Shown piece after piece: positions 15,539 through 25,077 of a stretch of DNA of 59,804 nt. Numbering within the stretch: position 1 is the first letter of the stretch; every line of letters begins with the position of its first letter. Source of the DNA: Clostridiales bacterium (GTDB lineage: Bacteria > Bacillota > Clostridia > Lachnospirales > Lachnospiraceae); the NCBI GenBank assembly GCA_021203365.1, contig JAJQBI010000049.1, positions 1-59,804 of the forward strand, in the 5' to 3' direction. The position numbers were made by a program, and so were the translations under genes. The notes below the pieces were generated by a model. It was given only the letters and a program-made list of their open reading frames with translations. It did no database searches and was not told the origin of the DNA.

Positions 15539-18382
15539 ATGCCGGTAAATACGGAGGATAAGAAGCATTTTATCCGCATTCGCGGAGCAAGAGAAAATAA
15601 TCTGAAAAATCTGAGTGTAGATATTCCGAGAGACCAGTTTGTGGTTCTCACCGGGCTGAGCGGATCGGGAAAATCCTCTCTGGCCTTTGATACCATTTAC
15701 GCGGAAGGACAGAGGCGGTATATGGAGTCTCTCTCTTCCTACGCCAGACAGTTCCTGGGGCAGATGGAGAAGCCGGATGTGGACAGCATTGAGGGGCTTC
15801 CCCCTGCTATTTCCATCGATCAGAAATCAACCAACCGGAATCCCCGTTCCACGGTGGGAACGGTGACGGAAATCTATGATTATTTCCGTCTTCTCTATGC
15901 CCGGGTGGGAATCCCCCACTGTCCGAAATGCGGGCGGGAGATCCGGAAGCAGACGGTGGATCAGATGGTGGATCAGATTATGGAGCTGCCCCAGAGGCAG
16001 AGGCTGCAGCTGCTGGCCCCGGTGGTCCGCGGCCGGAAGGGAACCCACGCGAAGCTTCTGGATCGGGCCAGAAAGAGCGGCTATGTGCGGGTGATGATCG
16101 ACGGGAATCTTTATGAGCTGTCGGAGGACATTCACCTGGAAAAAAATATCAAGCATAACATTGAGATCGTTGTGGATCGTCTGATCGTAAAGCCGGGGAT
16201 CGAGAAGCGGCTGGCGGATTCCATCGAAACCGTCCTCGGCCTCTCAGACGGGCTGCTGGTGGCGGATACCATGGATGGAAAATCTATTACCTTCAGCCAG
16301 AGCTTTTCCTGTCCGGACTGCGGGATCAGTATTGATGAGATTGAGCCCCGGAGCTTTTCCTTTAACAATCCCTTTGGCGCCTGTCCGGAGTGTGCGGGCC
16401 TGGGATATAAAATGGAGTTTGATGTGGATCTGATGATCCCGGATAAGTCTCTGAGCATTCTTCAGGGGGCGATCACCGTGCTGGGATGGCAGTCCTGTAC
16501 CAGTCCGGGAAGCTTTACCCGGGCGATTCTGGACGCGCTGGCCAGGGAATATGATTTTAGCCTGGATACGCCCTTTCAGGATTATCCCAAAAAGATCCAG
16601 GACATTCTCATCAATGGCACCGGCGGTCATTCCGTGAAGGTTTACTATAAGGGACAGAGAGGAGAAGGGATTTATGACGTGGCTTTTCCCGGCCTGATCC
16701 GCAATGTGGAGCAGAAGTACCGGGAAACCTCTTCCGATATAATGAAGCAGGAATATGAGACCTTTATGAGGATCACGCCCTGCAAGGCCTGTAAGGGACA
16801 GCGGCTGAAGAAGGAATCTCTGGCGGTGACTGTGGCCGGGAAGAACATTTACGAGATCACCTGCCTGTCGGTGGATCAGCTGCTTGCTTTTCTGGAGGAG
16901 ATGGAGCTTACAGAGCAGCAGAGGAAGATCGGGAAACAGATTCTTAAGGAAATCCGGGCCAGGGTGGGATTTCTGGCGGAGGTGGGGCTTGAATATCTGT
17001 CTCTTGGACGGGCCACCGGAAGCCTTTCCGGCGGGGAGGCCCAGAGAATCCGCCTGGCTACGCAGATCGGCTCCGGTCTTGTGGGTGTGGCCTATATTCT
17101 GGATGAGCCCAGCATCGGTCTTCACCAGAGGGACAACAGTAAGCTCCTGGGGGCTTTGATGCGGCTGCGGGATCTGGGAAACACCCTCCTTGTGGTGGAG
17201 CATGACGAGGAAACCATGCGCGCGGCGGACTGCGTGCTGGACATCGGGCCCGGCGCGGGAGAGCACGGCGGGGAGCTGGTGGCCATGGGGAAGGCGGAGG
17301 ATCTGATGGCCTGTGAAAACTCCATCACAGGCGCTTATCTCAGCGGACGGCTTTCCATTCCCGTGCCTGAAACCCGGAAAAAGCCCACAGGTTTTCTCAC
17401 CATCCGGGGCGCCGCGGAGAACAATCTGAAGCACATAGACGTGGACATTCCCCTGGGTGTGATGACCTGTGTCACCGGTGTTTCCGGTTCGGGGAAAAGC
17501 TCTCTGATCAATGAGATCCTGTATAAGCGTCTGGCCCGGGAACTGAACCGCGCCAGAACCATACCGGGAAAGCATGACGACATTGAGGGAATCCGGCAGC
17601 TGGATAAGGTGATCAACATTGATCAGTCTCCCATCGGGCGGACGCCGCGCTCCAACCCGGCTACTTATACGGGCGTTTTCGATCAGATCCGGGATCTGTT
17701 TGCGTCCACGGCCGACGCCAAGGCAAAGGGATACAAAAAGGGACGTTTCAGCTTTAATGTAAAGGGCGGCCGCTGTGAGGCCTGCGGCGGGGACGGGATT
17801 ATCAAGATCGAGATGCACTTCCTGCCGGATGTCTATGTCCCCTGTGAGGTCTGCAAGGGGAAGCGGTACAACCGGGAGACTCTGGAGGTCCGGTACAAGG
17901 ATAAGAGTATTTATGATGTTTTAAACATGACGGTGGAGGAAGCCCTTCCGTTTTTTGAAAATCTTCCGTCCATCCGAAGGAAGATTGAGACCCTGTATGA
18001 TGTGGGGCTTTCCTATATCCGGCTGGGACAGCCGTCCACCACTCTTTCCGGAGGGGAGGCACAGCGGATCAAGCTTGCCACAGAGCTTTCCAGGCGAAGC
18101 ACGGGAAAAACCATTTATATTCTGGACGAGCCCACCACGGGACTTCATTTTGCCGATGTGCACAAGCTGATTGAGATCCTCCGGCGCCTGGCGGAGGGCG
18201 GAAATACGGTAGTTGTCATCGAGCATAACCTTGACGTAATTAAAACCGCGGATTATATTATTGATATCGGACCGGAAGGGGGAGACCGGGGCGGCACCAT
18301 TGTGGCCCGGGGCACCCCTGAGGAGGTGGCGGCAAATCCCGCCTCCTACACGGGACAGTATGTGGCGAAATATTTATCATAG
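15539..18382 (+). CDS. uvrA: UvrABC excision nuclease subunit A
   Basis: A 947-residue DNA damage sensor with two ABC ATPase modules. The ATG at 15539 has GGAG eight bases upstream and is preferred over the TTG at 15518. Walker A motifs are G-L-S-G-S-G-K-S-S (~39) and G-V-S-G-S-G-K-S-S (~648). The signature L-S-G-G-E-A-Q-R-I occurs twice. Zinc-binding C-x-x-C pairs are seen, such as C-P-K-C-G and C-E-A-C-G-G-D-G. The protein is complete. uvrB is not in the window. Confidence 0.97.
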   Translation: MPVNTEDKKHFIRIRGARENNLKNLSVDIPRDQFVVLTGLSGSGKSSLAFDTIYAEGQRRYMESLSSYARQFLGQMEKPDVDSIEGLPPAISIDQKSTNRNPRSTVGTVTEIYDYFRLLYARVGIPHCPKCGREIRKQTVDQMVDQIMELPQRQRLQLLAPVVRGRKGTHAKLLDRARKSGYVRVMIDGNLYELSEDIHLEKNIKHNIEIVVDRLIVKPGIEKRLADSIETVLGLSDGLLVADTMDGKSITFSQSFSCPDCGISIDEIEPRSFSFNNPFGACPECAGLGYKMEFDVDLMIPDKSLSILQGAITVLGWQSCTSPGSFTRAILDALAREYDFSLDTPFQDYPKKIQDILINGTGGHSVKVYYKGQRGEGIYDVAFPGLIRNVEQKYRETSSDIMKQEYETFMRITPCKACKGQRLKKESLAVTVAGKNIYEITCLSVDQLLAFLEEMELTEQQRKIGKQILKEIRARVGFLAEVGLEYLSLGRATGSLSGGEAQRIRLATQIGSGLVGVAYILDEPSIGLHQRDNSKLLGALMRLRDLGNTLLVVEHDEETMRAADCVLDIGPGAGEHGGELVAMGKAEDLMACENSITGAYLSGRLSIPVPETRKKPTGFLTIRGAAENNLKHIDVDIPLGVMTCVTGVSGSGKSSLINEILYKRLARELNRARTIPGKHDDIEGIRQLDKVINIDQSPIGRTPRSNPATYTGVFDQIRDLFASTADAKAKGYKKGRFSFNVKGGRCEACGGDGIIKIEMHFLPDVYVPCEVCKGKRYNRETLEVRYKDKSIYDVLNMTVEEALPFFENLPSIRRKIETLYDVGLSYIRLGQPSTTLSGGEAQRIKLATELSRRSTGKTIYILDEPTTGLHFADVHKLIEILRRLAEGGNTVVVIEHNLDVIKTADYIIDIGPEGGDRGGTIVARGTPEEVAANPASYTGQYVAKYLS

Positions 18383-18414
18383 GGAAATCCGTATATTACG
18401 GCGGCAAAATATCC

Positions 18415-18456
18415 TGATACCCGAAATTTTTCCGTGCTTCACGCGCCCTGGTATCA
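18415..18456. repeat. Interspersed repeat, degenerate short copy
   Basis: TGATACC (18415-18421) and GGTATCA (18450-18456) are inverted ends 28 bases apart. Between them, on the minus strand, lies a version of the GTGCGAAGCACGGA box with a one-base change. Further out GGCGGCAAAA and TTTTGCCG extend the symmetry. It fills most of the uvrA-mreB gap. Confidence 0.5.
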
Positions 18457-18501
18457 TTATACCTTTTGCCGTTACAGCTACAGTTAGGATGGGAGGCATA
18501 T

Positions 18502-19491
18502 ATGGCAGCAAATGATATCGGAATTGACCTGGGCACCCGGAACTGCCGGGTCTATTCCACCGGAAGGGGGCTTGTCCTGCGGGAGCCCACCGTGGCGGTT
18601 TATGATAAAAATACGGAGAAAATACGGGCAATCGGCGAGGAGGCGCAGCAGATGGCAGGCCATCTCACCTCGAATCTGGAGATGATCTGGCCCATCCGGC
18701 AGGGCGTGATCGTGGATTACATTGTCATGGAAAAAATGCTGAAATACTTTGTCTCCAGGGCGATGGGAAGGCGGGCTTTCCGCAAGCCCCGGATCAGCAT
18801 CACCGTGCCCAGCGGCATCACGGAGGTGGAGAGACGGGCGCTGGAGGAGGCCACCTATCAGGCAGGAGCCAGGGCGGTTTTTCTGGTAGAGGAGCCCATT
18901 GCCGCGGCCATCGGTTCAGGGGTGGATATCACCAAGCCTTTTGGAAACATGATCGTGGACATCGGCGCCGGGACCACGGATGTGGCGGTGCTTTCCCTGG
19001 GCGGCGTGGTGGTTTCCAGCTCCATCAAGGTGGCCGGGGATAATTTTAACCGGGCGATTCTGGATTACGTGCGGGAAAAGCACAGCCTTTTTATCAGTGA
19101 GGATACGGCGGAGCAGATTAAAATCACCATCGGTACGGCCGTCGAGGAGGCTGCGCCCAGAACCATGGAGGTGAAGGGCCGGAATATAATCACGGGACTT
19201 CCGAGAGTTTCCAGGCTGACCTCGGAGGAGATCCGGGAGGCGCTTAAGGACTGCACGAACCAGATCGTGGAGGCTGTGCACAGTGTCCTGGAAAAGACGC
19301 CCCCGGAGCTGGCGGCGGATATTGTGGACCGGGGGATCGTTCTGACCGGCGGCGGAGCTCTGCTGCAGGGAATGGACAGTCTCATCGAGGAGAAAACCGG
19401 CGTGAATACGCTGACGGTTTCCGACGCCACGCTGGTGGTGGCGGTGGGAACCGGGATGTTTGCGGAGATGAGGACGAGAATGGACGCCTGA
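18502..19491 (+). CDS. mreB: MreB/Mbl-type actin, cell shape
   Basis: A 329-residue bacterial actin that directs lateral wall synthesis. The ATG at 18502 has GGGAGG upstream. Phosphate-binding motifs are clear: D-L-G-T-R-N-C (~8), V-D-I-G-A-G-T-T-D-V-A (~152) and L-T-G-G-G-A-L-L (~286). Position 10-13 reads T-R-N-C where most MreB proteins have T-A-N-[ST], a mild deviation. The gene stands alone without mreC or mreD, so it may be the Mbl-type copy. Confidence 0.88.
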   Translation: MAANDIGIDLGTRNCRVYSTGRGLVLREPTVAVYDKNTEKIRAIGEEAQQMAGHLTSNLEMIWPIRQGVIVDYIVMEKMLKYFVSRAMGRRAFRKPRISITVPSGITEVERRALEEATYQAGARAVFLVEEPIAAAIGSGVDITKPFGNMIVDIGAGTTDVAVLSLGGVVVSSSIKVAGDNFNRAILDYVREKHSLFISEDTAEQIKITIGTAVEEAAPRTMEVKGRNIITGLPRVSRLTSEEIREALKDCTNQIVEAVHSVLEKTPPELAADIVDRGIVLTGGGALLQGMDSLIEEKTGVNTLTVSDATLVVAVGTGMFAEMRTRMDA

Positions 19492-19505
19492 AATCGGGAG
19501 GAAAA

Positions 19506-21758
19506 ATGAGCGAGACGGTTACGGGGTATATTGACCATGTGATTTTCCGCAACGAGGACAACGGATATACGGTCATGGTAATAAAAAATACGGAAAAGGA
19601 CGGGGAGCTGACCTGTGTGGGCACGATCCCTGTGGTGACCCAGGGGGCGTCCATAGAAGCCGAAGGAACCTTTATCCGTCATCCGGTTTACGGAAAGCAG
19701 TTTCAGATTTCCTCCTATGTGGAAAAAACGCCGGAGGATGCCATGGCCATGGAAAGGTACCTGGGCTCCGGTGCCGTGAAAGGCGTGGGGGCTGCTCTTG
19801 CGGCCAGGATTGTTCATAAATTTAAGGATGATACCCTGCGGATTCTGGAGGAGGAACCGGAGCGTCTGGCGGAAGTAAAGGGAATCAGCGAAAAAAAAGC
19901 CCGGGAGATTTCTGAGCAGATGCGGGAAAAGACCGAGATGCGGAGGGCTATGATTTTTCTGCAGAAATACGGGATTTCTCTCAATCTGGGAGCCAAAATA
20001 TATCAGAAGTACGGGAATTCCCTTTATGGGGTTCTTCAGGAGAATCCTTATCAGCTGGCGGAGGATATCAGCGGGGTAGGGTTTCGCATCGCCGATGAGA
20101 TCGCGTCCCGGATTGGCATTCATACAGATTCAGATTACAGAATCCGCAGCGGGATGTTGTATACTCTCTTACAGGCCACAGGGGAAGGGCATATATACCT
20201 TCCCAGGGAGGAGCTTTTTGACAGGGCCGCCAGGCTTCTTGAGGTAAATCCCTCCTATATGGAAAAGCACCTGACGGATCTGGCCATGGACCGGAAGGTG
20301 GTGCTGGGAACCATAGGGGAGGAAACGGTTGTCTATCCAGGCACGTATTATTATCTGGAGCTGAATACGGCCCGGATGTTGTGTGAGCTGAATATTCACT
20401 GTCCGGAGGACGAGGAGCGGATGTCCGGAAGGATCCGCCAGATTGAGAAGGAAACCGGCATGACCCTGGACGAGATGCAGAAAAAGGCCGTGTATGAGGC
20501 GGCCGGCAACGGTGTCCTTGTTCTCACCGGAGGCCCGGGAACAGGAAAGACCACCACCATTAACACCATTATCCGTTATTTTGAGGGGGAGGGCTGCAGC
20601 CTTCGCCTGGCGGCGCCTACCGGCCGGGCGGCAAAGCGGATGACAGAGGCCACCGGCCATGAAGCCCAGACCATTCACCGGCTTCTGGAGCTGACCGGGC
20701 TCCCGGAGGGGGAGGAGGAAGGCGGCCGGGTGCAGTTTCTGCGTGGGCGTGACAATCCTCTGGAGGCGGATGTGATTATCATTGACGAGATGTCCATGGT
20801 GGATATTTCGCTGATGCATTCTCTTCTCCTGGCGGTGACCGCGGGTACGCGCCTGATTCTGGTGGGGGATGAAAATCAGCTTCCCAGTGTGGGACCGGGG
20901 AATGTGCTGCGGGACATTCTGAGGAGCGGCTGCTTTCCGGTGGTGGAGCTCACGAAGATTTTCCGTCAGGCGTCAGAGAGTGATATCGTAGTCAACGCCC
21001 ATAAGATCCACCGGGGGGAAAAGGTCAGGCTGGATAATCACAGCCGGGACTTTTTCTTCCTGAAAAGGCAGGACGCGGATGTGATTCTCCGTGTGGTCAT
21101 AGCTCTGATCCAGGAAAAGCTTCCGGGATATGTGGATGCCAGGCCTTTTGAGATTCAGGTCCTCACGCCCATGCGCAAGGGCCTTCTGGGGGTAGAGCGC
21201 TTAAACCAGGTGCTGCAGAGATTCCTGAATCCCCCGGATCCGTCCAAAAAAGAGACGGAATCCGGCGGACGCCTTTTCCGGGAGGGCGACAAGGTGATGC
21301 AGATTAAGAACAATTATCAGCTGGAATGGGAAGTGCAGGGACGCTATGGAATTCCTGTGGAAAAGGGGATCGGGGTCTTTAACGGAGATACGGGGATTCT
21401 CCGGGAGATCAACTCCTTTGCTGAGACCGCGGCGGTGGAGTTCGAGGACGGCCGGCGGGCGGAGTACTCCTTTAAACAGCTGGACGAACTGGAGCTGGCC
21501 TATGCGGTGACCATTCACAAGTCTCAGGGTTCGGAATACCCGGCGGTGATTCTTCCTCTGCTCTCCGGGCCGAAGATGCTGCTGAACCGGAACCTTCTTT
21601 ACACCGCGGTGACCAGGGCCCGGAAGTGCGTGACAGTGGTCGGCAGCGAGGCGACCTTTGAGGAGATGATCCGCAATGAGAGTCAGCAGCGGCGCTACAG
21701 CTCTCTGGATGTGAGAATTCAGGAGATGGCCGCGCTGGAAAACGAAAATCAGGAGTAA
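19506..21758 (+). CDS. recD2: RecD2 DNA helicase
   Basis: A 750-residue 5'-3' helicase of the RecBC-independent RecD2 type. The N-terminal OB-like domain (V-T-G-Y-I-D-H-V-I-F-R-N) and helix-hairpin-helix repeats (~80-220) precede the motor. Walker A is G-G-P-G-T-G-K-T-T (~345), Walker B I-I-I-D-E-M-S-M-V (~425), and the C-terminal motif A-Y-A-V-T-I-H-K-S-Q-G-S-E (~665). The length is standard. Start ATG has GGGAGG upstream. The gene is 14 bases after mreB. Confidence 0.95.
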   Translation: MSETVTGYIDHVIFRNEDNGYTVMVIKNTEKDGELTCVGTIPVVTQGASIEAEGTFIRHPVYGKQFQISSYVEKTPEDAMAMERYLGSGAVKGVGAALAARIVHKFKDDTLRILEEEPERLAEVKGISEKKAREISEQMREKTEMRRAMIFLQKYGISLNLGAKIYQKYGNSLYGVLQENPYQLAEDISGVGFRIADEIASRIGIHTDSDYRIRSGMLYTLLQATGEGHIYLPREELFDRAARLLEVNPSYMEKHLTDLAMDRKVVLGTIGEETVVYPGTYYYLELNTARMLCELNIHCPEDEERMSGRIRQIEKETGMTLDEMQKKAVYEAAGNGVLVLTGGPGTGKTTTINTIIRYFEGEGCSLRLAAPTGRAAKRMTEATGHEAQTIHRLLELTGLPEGEEEGGRVQFLRGRDNPLEADVIIIDEMSMVDISLMHSLLLAVTAGTRLILVGDENQLPSVGPGNVLRDILRSGCFPVVELTKIFRQASESDIVVNAHKIHRGEKVRLDNHSRDFFFLKRQDADVILRVVIALIQEKLPGYVDARPFEIQVLTPMRKGLLGVERLNQVLQRFLNPPDPSKKETESGGRLFREGDKVMQIKNNYQLEWEVQGRYGIPVEKGIGVFNGDTGILREINSFAETAAVEFEDGRRAEYSFKQLDELELAYAVTIHKSQGSEYPAVILPLLSGPKMLLNRNLLYTAVTRARKCVTVVGSEATFEEMIRNESQQRRYSSLDVRIQEMAALENENQE

Positions 21759-21787
21759 AAACAGTCATCGGGGAGAAAGGATGATTT

Positions 21788-22495
21788 TTGAAAAAAATCG
21801 CAGAAGTTTTGCTGGATGCGCTGTATCCAAGGTGCTGCCCTCTGTGTCATCAGGTTCTGGAGAACCCGGAGGAGCTTCTCTGTCCCGGATGCCGGGAGAC
21901 GCTCCGGCCAGTAACAGGTGCCCGGTGCATGAAGTGTGGAAGACCGGTGGAGGAGGAGCGGGAATTCTGTCCGCAGTGCAAAGAGGGAAGGCGTTCCTTT
22001 GACCAGGGCCTGGGGATTTTTCCTTATGATGGTATATGGCGCAGGTCTATGGTCCGGTTTAAGTATTACGGATGTCGGGAATACGGAGATTTTTACGCCC
22101 GGGCAATGTGCTTTTACGGGAAAAAGCAGATCCTGCGCTGGCGCCCCTCGCGGATCGTCCCGGTTCCCGTTCATCCCGGAAAGAGACGGAGCCGGGGATT
22201 TAACCAGGCGGAATACCTGGCCCGGCGAATCGGCTGGATCACAGGCATTCCGGTGGACGAAGGACTGGTTGTAAAAACGAAAAAGACAAAATCCCAGAAA
22301 AAGCTCAGTGCCAGCCAGAGACAGAAAAATCTCCGGGAGGCCTTCCAGGTACGGGAGAGGGTGGACGGCCTTCGGATCCTGGTAATTGATGACGTTTACA
22401 CCACAGGGAGCACCATGGACGCCATGGCCCGCTGCCTGAAGGAAAAGGGCGCCGTTCGGGTGTATTTTATAACCGTATGCACCGGACGAATCTAG
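21788..22495 (+). CDS. comF: ComF-family phosphoribosyltransferase-like protein
   Basis: A 235-residue ComFC/GntX-like protein. The N-terminal zinc ribbon has C-C-P-L-C and C-P-G-C, then C-M-K-C and C-P-Q-C. The PRTase loop is I-L-V-I-D-D-V-Y-T-T-G-S-T (~198-210). ComFC proteins are linked to DNA uptake, but gut Clostridia keep comF without clear competence, so the role here is uncertain. The TTG start with GAAAGGATG upstream fits the family start (K-K-I-A-E-V-L-L-D-A-L-Y-P). It is in line with recD2. Confidence 0.88.
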   Translation: MKKIAEVLLDALYPRCCPLCHQVLENPEELLCPGCRETLRPVTGARCMKCGRPVEEEREFCPQCKEGRRSFDQGLGIFPYDGIWRRSMVRFKYYGCREYGDFYARAMCFYGKKQILRWRPSRIVPVPVHPGKRRSRGFNQAEYLARRIGWITGIPVDEGLVVKTKKTKSQKKLSASQRQKNLREAFQVRERVDGLRILVIDDVYTTGSTMDAMARCLKEKGAVRVYFITVCTGRI

Positions 22496-22516
22496 GAAAA
22501 AGGTTTCGAAAAATAC

Positions 22517-22545
22517 TTTTCATCACTGGATATATATGCTAAAAT
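22517..22545 (+). promoter_or_regulatory. Promoter of the cdaA operon (probable)
   Basis: TTTTCA (22517-22522), 17 bases, then TAAAAT (22540-22545) preceded by TG-C, an extended -10. It lies 110 bases upstream of the first gene (22656) of the membrane protein-cdaA-cdaR-HPr run, and the leader holds an interspersed repeat copy. Confidence 0.5.
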
Positions 22546-22555
22546 ATTAAGATGA

Positions 22556-22592
22556 TGATACCAGGGCCTGGTGTGCGAAGCGCGGAATAATC
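22556..22592. repeat. Interspersed repeat, left-end fragment
   Basis: TGATACCAGGG followed within ten bases by GTGCGAAGCGCGGA, a near match to the GTGCGAAGCACGGA box of the full copy at 13815. No GGTATCA right end is seen close by, so the copy is partial. It lies in the untranslated leader of the cdaA operon. Confidence 0.5.
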
Positions 22593-22655
22593 CGCGGCGT
22601 CATGGCTTATGAGCCCGGCATCCGGATGATGCAGGGGACTAAAGGAGATTCGCTG

Positions 22656-23084
22656 ATGATAAATGAAGAGAAAGTAAAAGTGATGACAAGGCTTGCCATG
22701 TATGAACAGCATGAGGGCAAAACCCATCTTCCGGTGAGCCGGTACTACAGAAGCGATTACATTGGTCTTGCTCTGATCAAGAATTTTTTTCTTGCATCCA
22801 TAGGTTATATCATGGCGCTTGCCGCGGTGGCTTCCTTTTTTATTGACTTCCTTATGGAGAATATTCACAAAATGGACCTGATTCTTCTCGGCTCCTATGT
22901 GCTCATCGGATATATTGCTGTGCTGGTGATCTATTCCATCCTCACCTATGTGCAGTATTCCGTCCGGTACAGTCGGGCGAAGAAAAGTGTCCGGCAGTAT
23001 TATATGGACCTGACCCGGCTGGAGAAGATCTATGACCGGGAAGGAAAAAAGGCGCCGGCAAGGGCGAACAGCAGGAGGGTATAA
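22656..23084 (+). CDS. Small membrane protein, unknown function
   Basis: A 142-residue protein with two transmembrane segments (F-F-L-A-S-I-G-Y-I-M-A-L-A, ~47-70, and L-I-L-L-G-S-Y-V-L-I-G-Y-I-A, ~78-100). The first ~40 residues are polar and the C-terminus is basic. The ATG at 22656 has AAAGGAGA upstream. It is one base before the next membrane protein gene and in line with cdaA, so a link to c-di-AMP or wall homeostasis is a guess from position. No known family was recognised. Confidence 0.75.
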   Translation: MINEEKVKVMTRLAMYEQHEGKTHLPVSRYYRSDYIGLALIKNFFLASIGYIMALAAVASFFIDFLMENIHKMDLILLGSYVLIGYIAVLVIYSILTYVQYSVRYSRAKKSVRQYYMDLTRLEKIYDREGKKAPARANSRRV

Positions 23085-23085
23085 T

Positions 23086-24162
23086 ATGGCGGTATTATTT
23101 GAGATCAGGCAGAGGGTAAAGGGAATGTATGCCAGGTATGAGACATACATTCTTCCTGCGGTGAAATTTATTCTCGCGTTCCTGTTTTTCATGTGGATCA
23201 ATTCCAGCATGGGATACATGAGCCAGCTGGACAATGTGTTTCTGATGCTGCTTCTGGCGCTGATCTGCTGCATTCTGCCTCCGTCGATCACAATTTTTAT
23301 CGGTTCTGTTCTGATGGTTATACACAGCTATGCGCTGGGCATCGAGGTGGCCGGCTTCATGCTGGTGCTCCTTCTTCTTATGGCGATTCTGTTCCTGCGC
23401 TTCAGTTCCGGACAGAACGTGGTTCTGGCGCTGGCACCTCTGTCGCTGAGTTTTGGGGTTCCGGCACTGCTGCCCATCGGATGCGGCCTTCTGGGAACTC
23501 CGCTGTGTGCCCTTCCGGCTGTATGCGGGACGGTTCTTTACTATTTTGTCCAGCTGCTCCGCACGCAGTCCACGGCCCTCATGGGCGGGGACATGGAAAT
23601 TGCGGATAAGCTGGAGCTTCTGGCCAACGGGCTGGCTCAGAACTGGGAAATGTGGATTACAGTGGTTGCGGTGGCGGCGGTGATCCTTCTCGTATATCTC
23701 CTGCGAACCAGATCCTTTGATTACGCGTGGCGGATTTCCATTGTTGCCGGGGGAGCTGCTTTTGCGGTGGTTCTTTATGCCGGAGGATATACTATGGGCC
23801 TTTCGGTTTCTACTCTGCCTCTTCTGGGTTCTGTACTGATTTCTATTGGAATCAGTCTCATAATTGACTTTTTTGTGTTTGGCGGGGATTACAGACGGAC
23901 AGAGCGGCTGGAATATGAGGATGACGAATACTATTATTATGTAAAGGCGGTGCCCAAGGCTGCGGCGTCTGCGTCCGCGGGAAGAAACCAGAGGAAAGCT
24001 TCAGGATCTTCACGGAGAGAGAAGAAGCCGGTATCCCGCCCCCGTCCGGTGTCTACCGGACCGGAAAGACAGAGAAACTCGAATCATACAATTGCGGAGC
24101 CGCCGGAAAATGACGCGTTTAATTATGAGAAAGAGCTTGAGAAATCCCTGAAGGATCTCTAA
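23086..24162 (+). CDS. Polytopic membrane protein, unknown function
   Basis: A 358-residue protein with about eight hydrophobic segments across residues 20-270 and a basic, serine-rich cytoplasmic tail (K-A-S-G-S-S-R-R-E-K-K) ending N-Y-E-K-E-L-E-K-S-L-K-D-L. The ATG has GGAGGG upstream. It is one base after the previous gene and 27 before cdaA. Conserved cytoplasmic tails like this may bind partners. No family was recognised. Confidence 0.75.
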   Translation: MAVLFEIRQRVKGMYARYETYILPAVKFILAFLFFMWINSSMGYMSQLDNVFLMLLLALICCILPPSITIFIGSVLMVIHSYALGIEVAGFMLVLLLLMAILFLRFSSGQNVVLALAPLSLSFGVPALLPIGCGLLGTPLCALPAVCGTVLYYFVQLLRTQSTALMGGDMEIADKLELLANGLAQNWEMWITVVAVAAVILLVYLLRTRSFDYAWRISIVAGGAAFAVVLYAGGYTMGLSVSTLPLLGSVLISIGISLIIDFFVFGGDYRRTERLEYEDDEYYYYVKAVPKAAASASAGRNQRKASGSSRREKKPVSRPRPVSTGPERQRNSNHTIAEPPENDAFNYEKELEKSLKDL

Positions 24163-24189
24163 AAACAGAAAGCTGCGGGAGGGGCATGT

Positions 24190-25077
24190 ATGCGGGATAT
24201 TATTTCCCTGATCGTGGGGTATGTAACCAAAATTAATCTTCCCGGTCTGGGCGTAATTGATGTAATTGAAATCGCTCTGATCTCCTTTTTTGTATATCAG
24301 TTTATGGCCTGGATCAAATTCAGCCGTGCCTATACACTGCTGAGGGGTATTCTGGTGGTGCTGGGGTTTATTCTGGTGGCCTATGTCCTGAAGATGAATA
24401 CGATTCTGTGGATCGTGCAGAATCTTGCGAATGTGCTGCTGATCGCCGTCTGTGTGGTTTTTCAGCCGGAGCTTCGCAAAGCTCTGGAACAGCTGGGGGA
24501 GCAACGGTTTGTTTCGGCCTTCTTTCCTCTTGATGCGGGGCGCGAGGTGACGGAGCGCTTTACGGACAAGACCATCAATGAGCTGGTGAAAGCCTGCTTT
24601 GATATGGCGGAAGTGAAAACAGGCGCGCTGATTGTCATTGAGAAGGAGGTGCATCTGAATGAATATATCCGGACCGGGATCAATATAGACGCCATCCTTA
24701 CCAGTCAGCTGCTGATCAATATTTTTGAGCATAATACACCTCTTCATGACGGGGCGGTGATTGTAAGAGGGAACCGGGTGGTGGCTGCCACCTGTTATCT
24801 TCCTCTCTCGGATAATATGGAGCTGAGCAAGCAGCTGGGAACCCGTCACCGGGCAGGCGTGGGCATCAGTGAGGTCAGTGATTCCCTGACGATTATTGTC
24901 TCGGAGGAAACCGGACAGGTATCGGTGGCTTTGGGCGGCCGTCTTACCCGCAGTCTCACAGCGCCGCAGCTTCGTGAAGCCCTGGTGGAGGCGCAGAATA
25001 AAAAAGTGAAAGACAACCGCAGACTGCGGCAGCTGCTGAAGGGAAGAAAAAAGCATGAAGAAAAAACTCACAAATAA
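24190..25077 (+). CDS. cdaA: Diadenylate cyclase CdaA
   Basis: A 295-residue membrane enzyme that makes the second messenger c-di-AMP from two ATP. Three N-terminal transmembrane segments (~20-95) precede the DAC domain. Its catalytic motifs are D-G-A (H-D-G-A-V-I-V, ~187) and R-H-R (T-R-H-R-A-G, ~218). The DNA overlaps cdaR by 23 bases, so translation is coupled. c-di-AMP controls potassium, turgor and wall synthesis, which fits the wall-related neighbours. Confidence 0.95.
   Translation: MRDIISLIVGYVTKINLPGLGVIDVIEIALISFFVYQFMAWIKFSRAYTLLRGILVVLGFILVAYVLKMNTILWIVQNLANVLLIAVCVVFQPELRKALEQLGEQRFVSAFFPLDAGREVTERFTDKTINELVKACFDMAEVKTGALIVIEKEVHLNEYIRTGINIDAILTSQLLINIFEHNTPLHDGAVIVRGNRVVAATCYLPLSDNMELSKQLGTRHRAGVGISEVSDSLTIIVSEETGQVSVALGGRLTRSLTAPQLREALVEAQNKKVKDNRRLRQLLKGRKKHEEKTHK

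Noticed and set aside
16244..17818. A 524-residue minus-strand frame inside uvrA
   Set aside because: It is antisense to a fully conserved uvrA; long antisense frames are common in G+C-rich genes.
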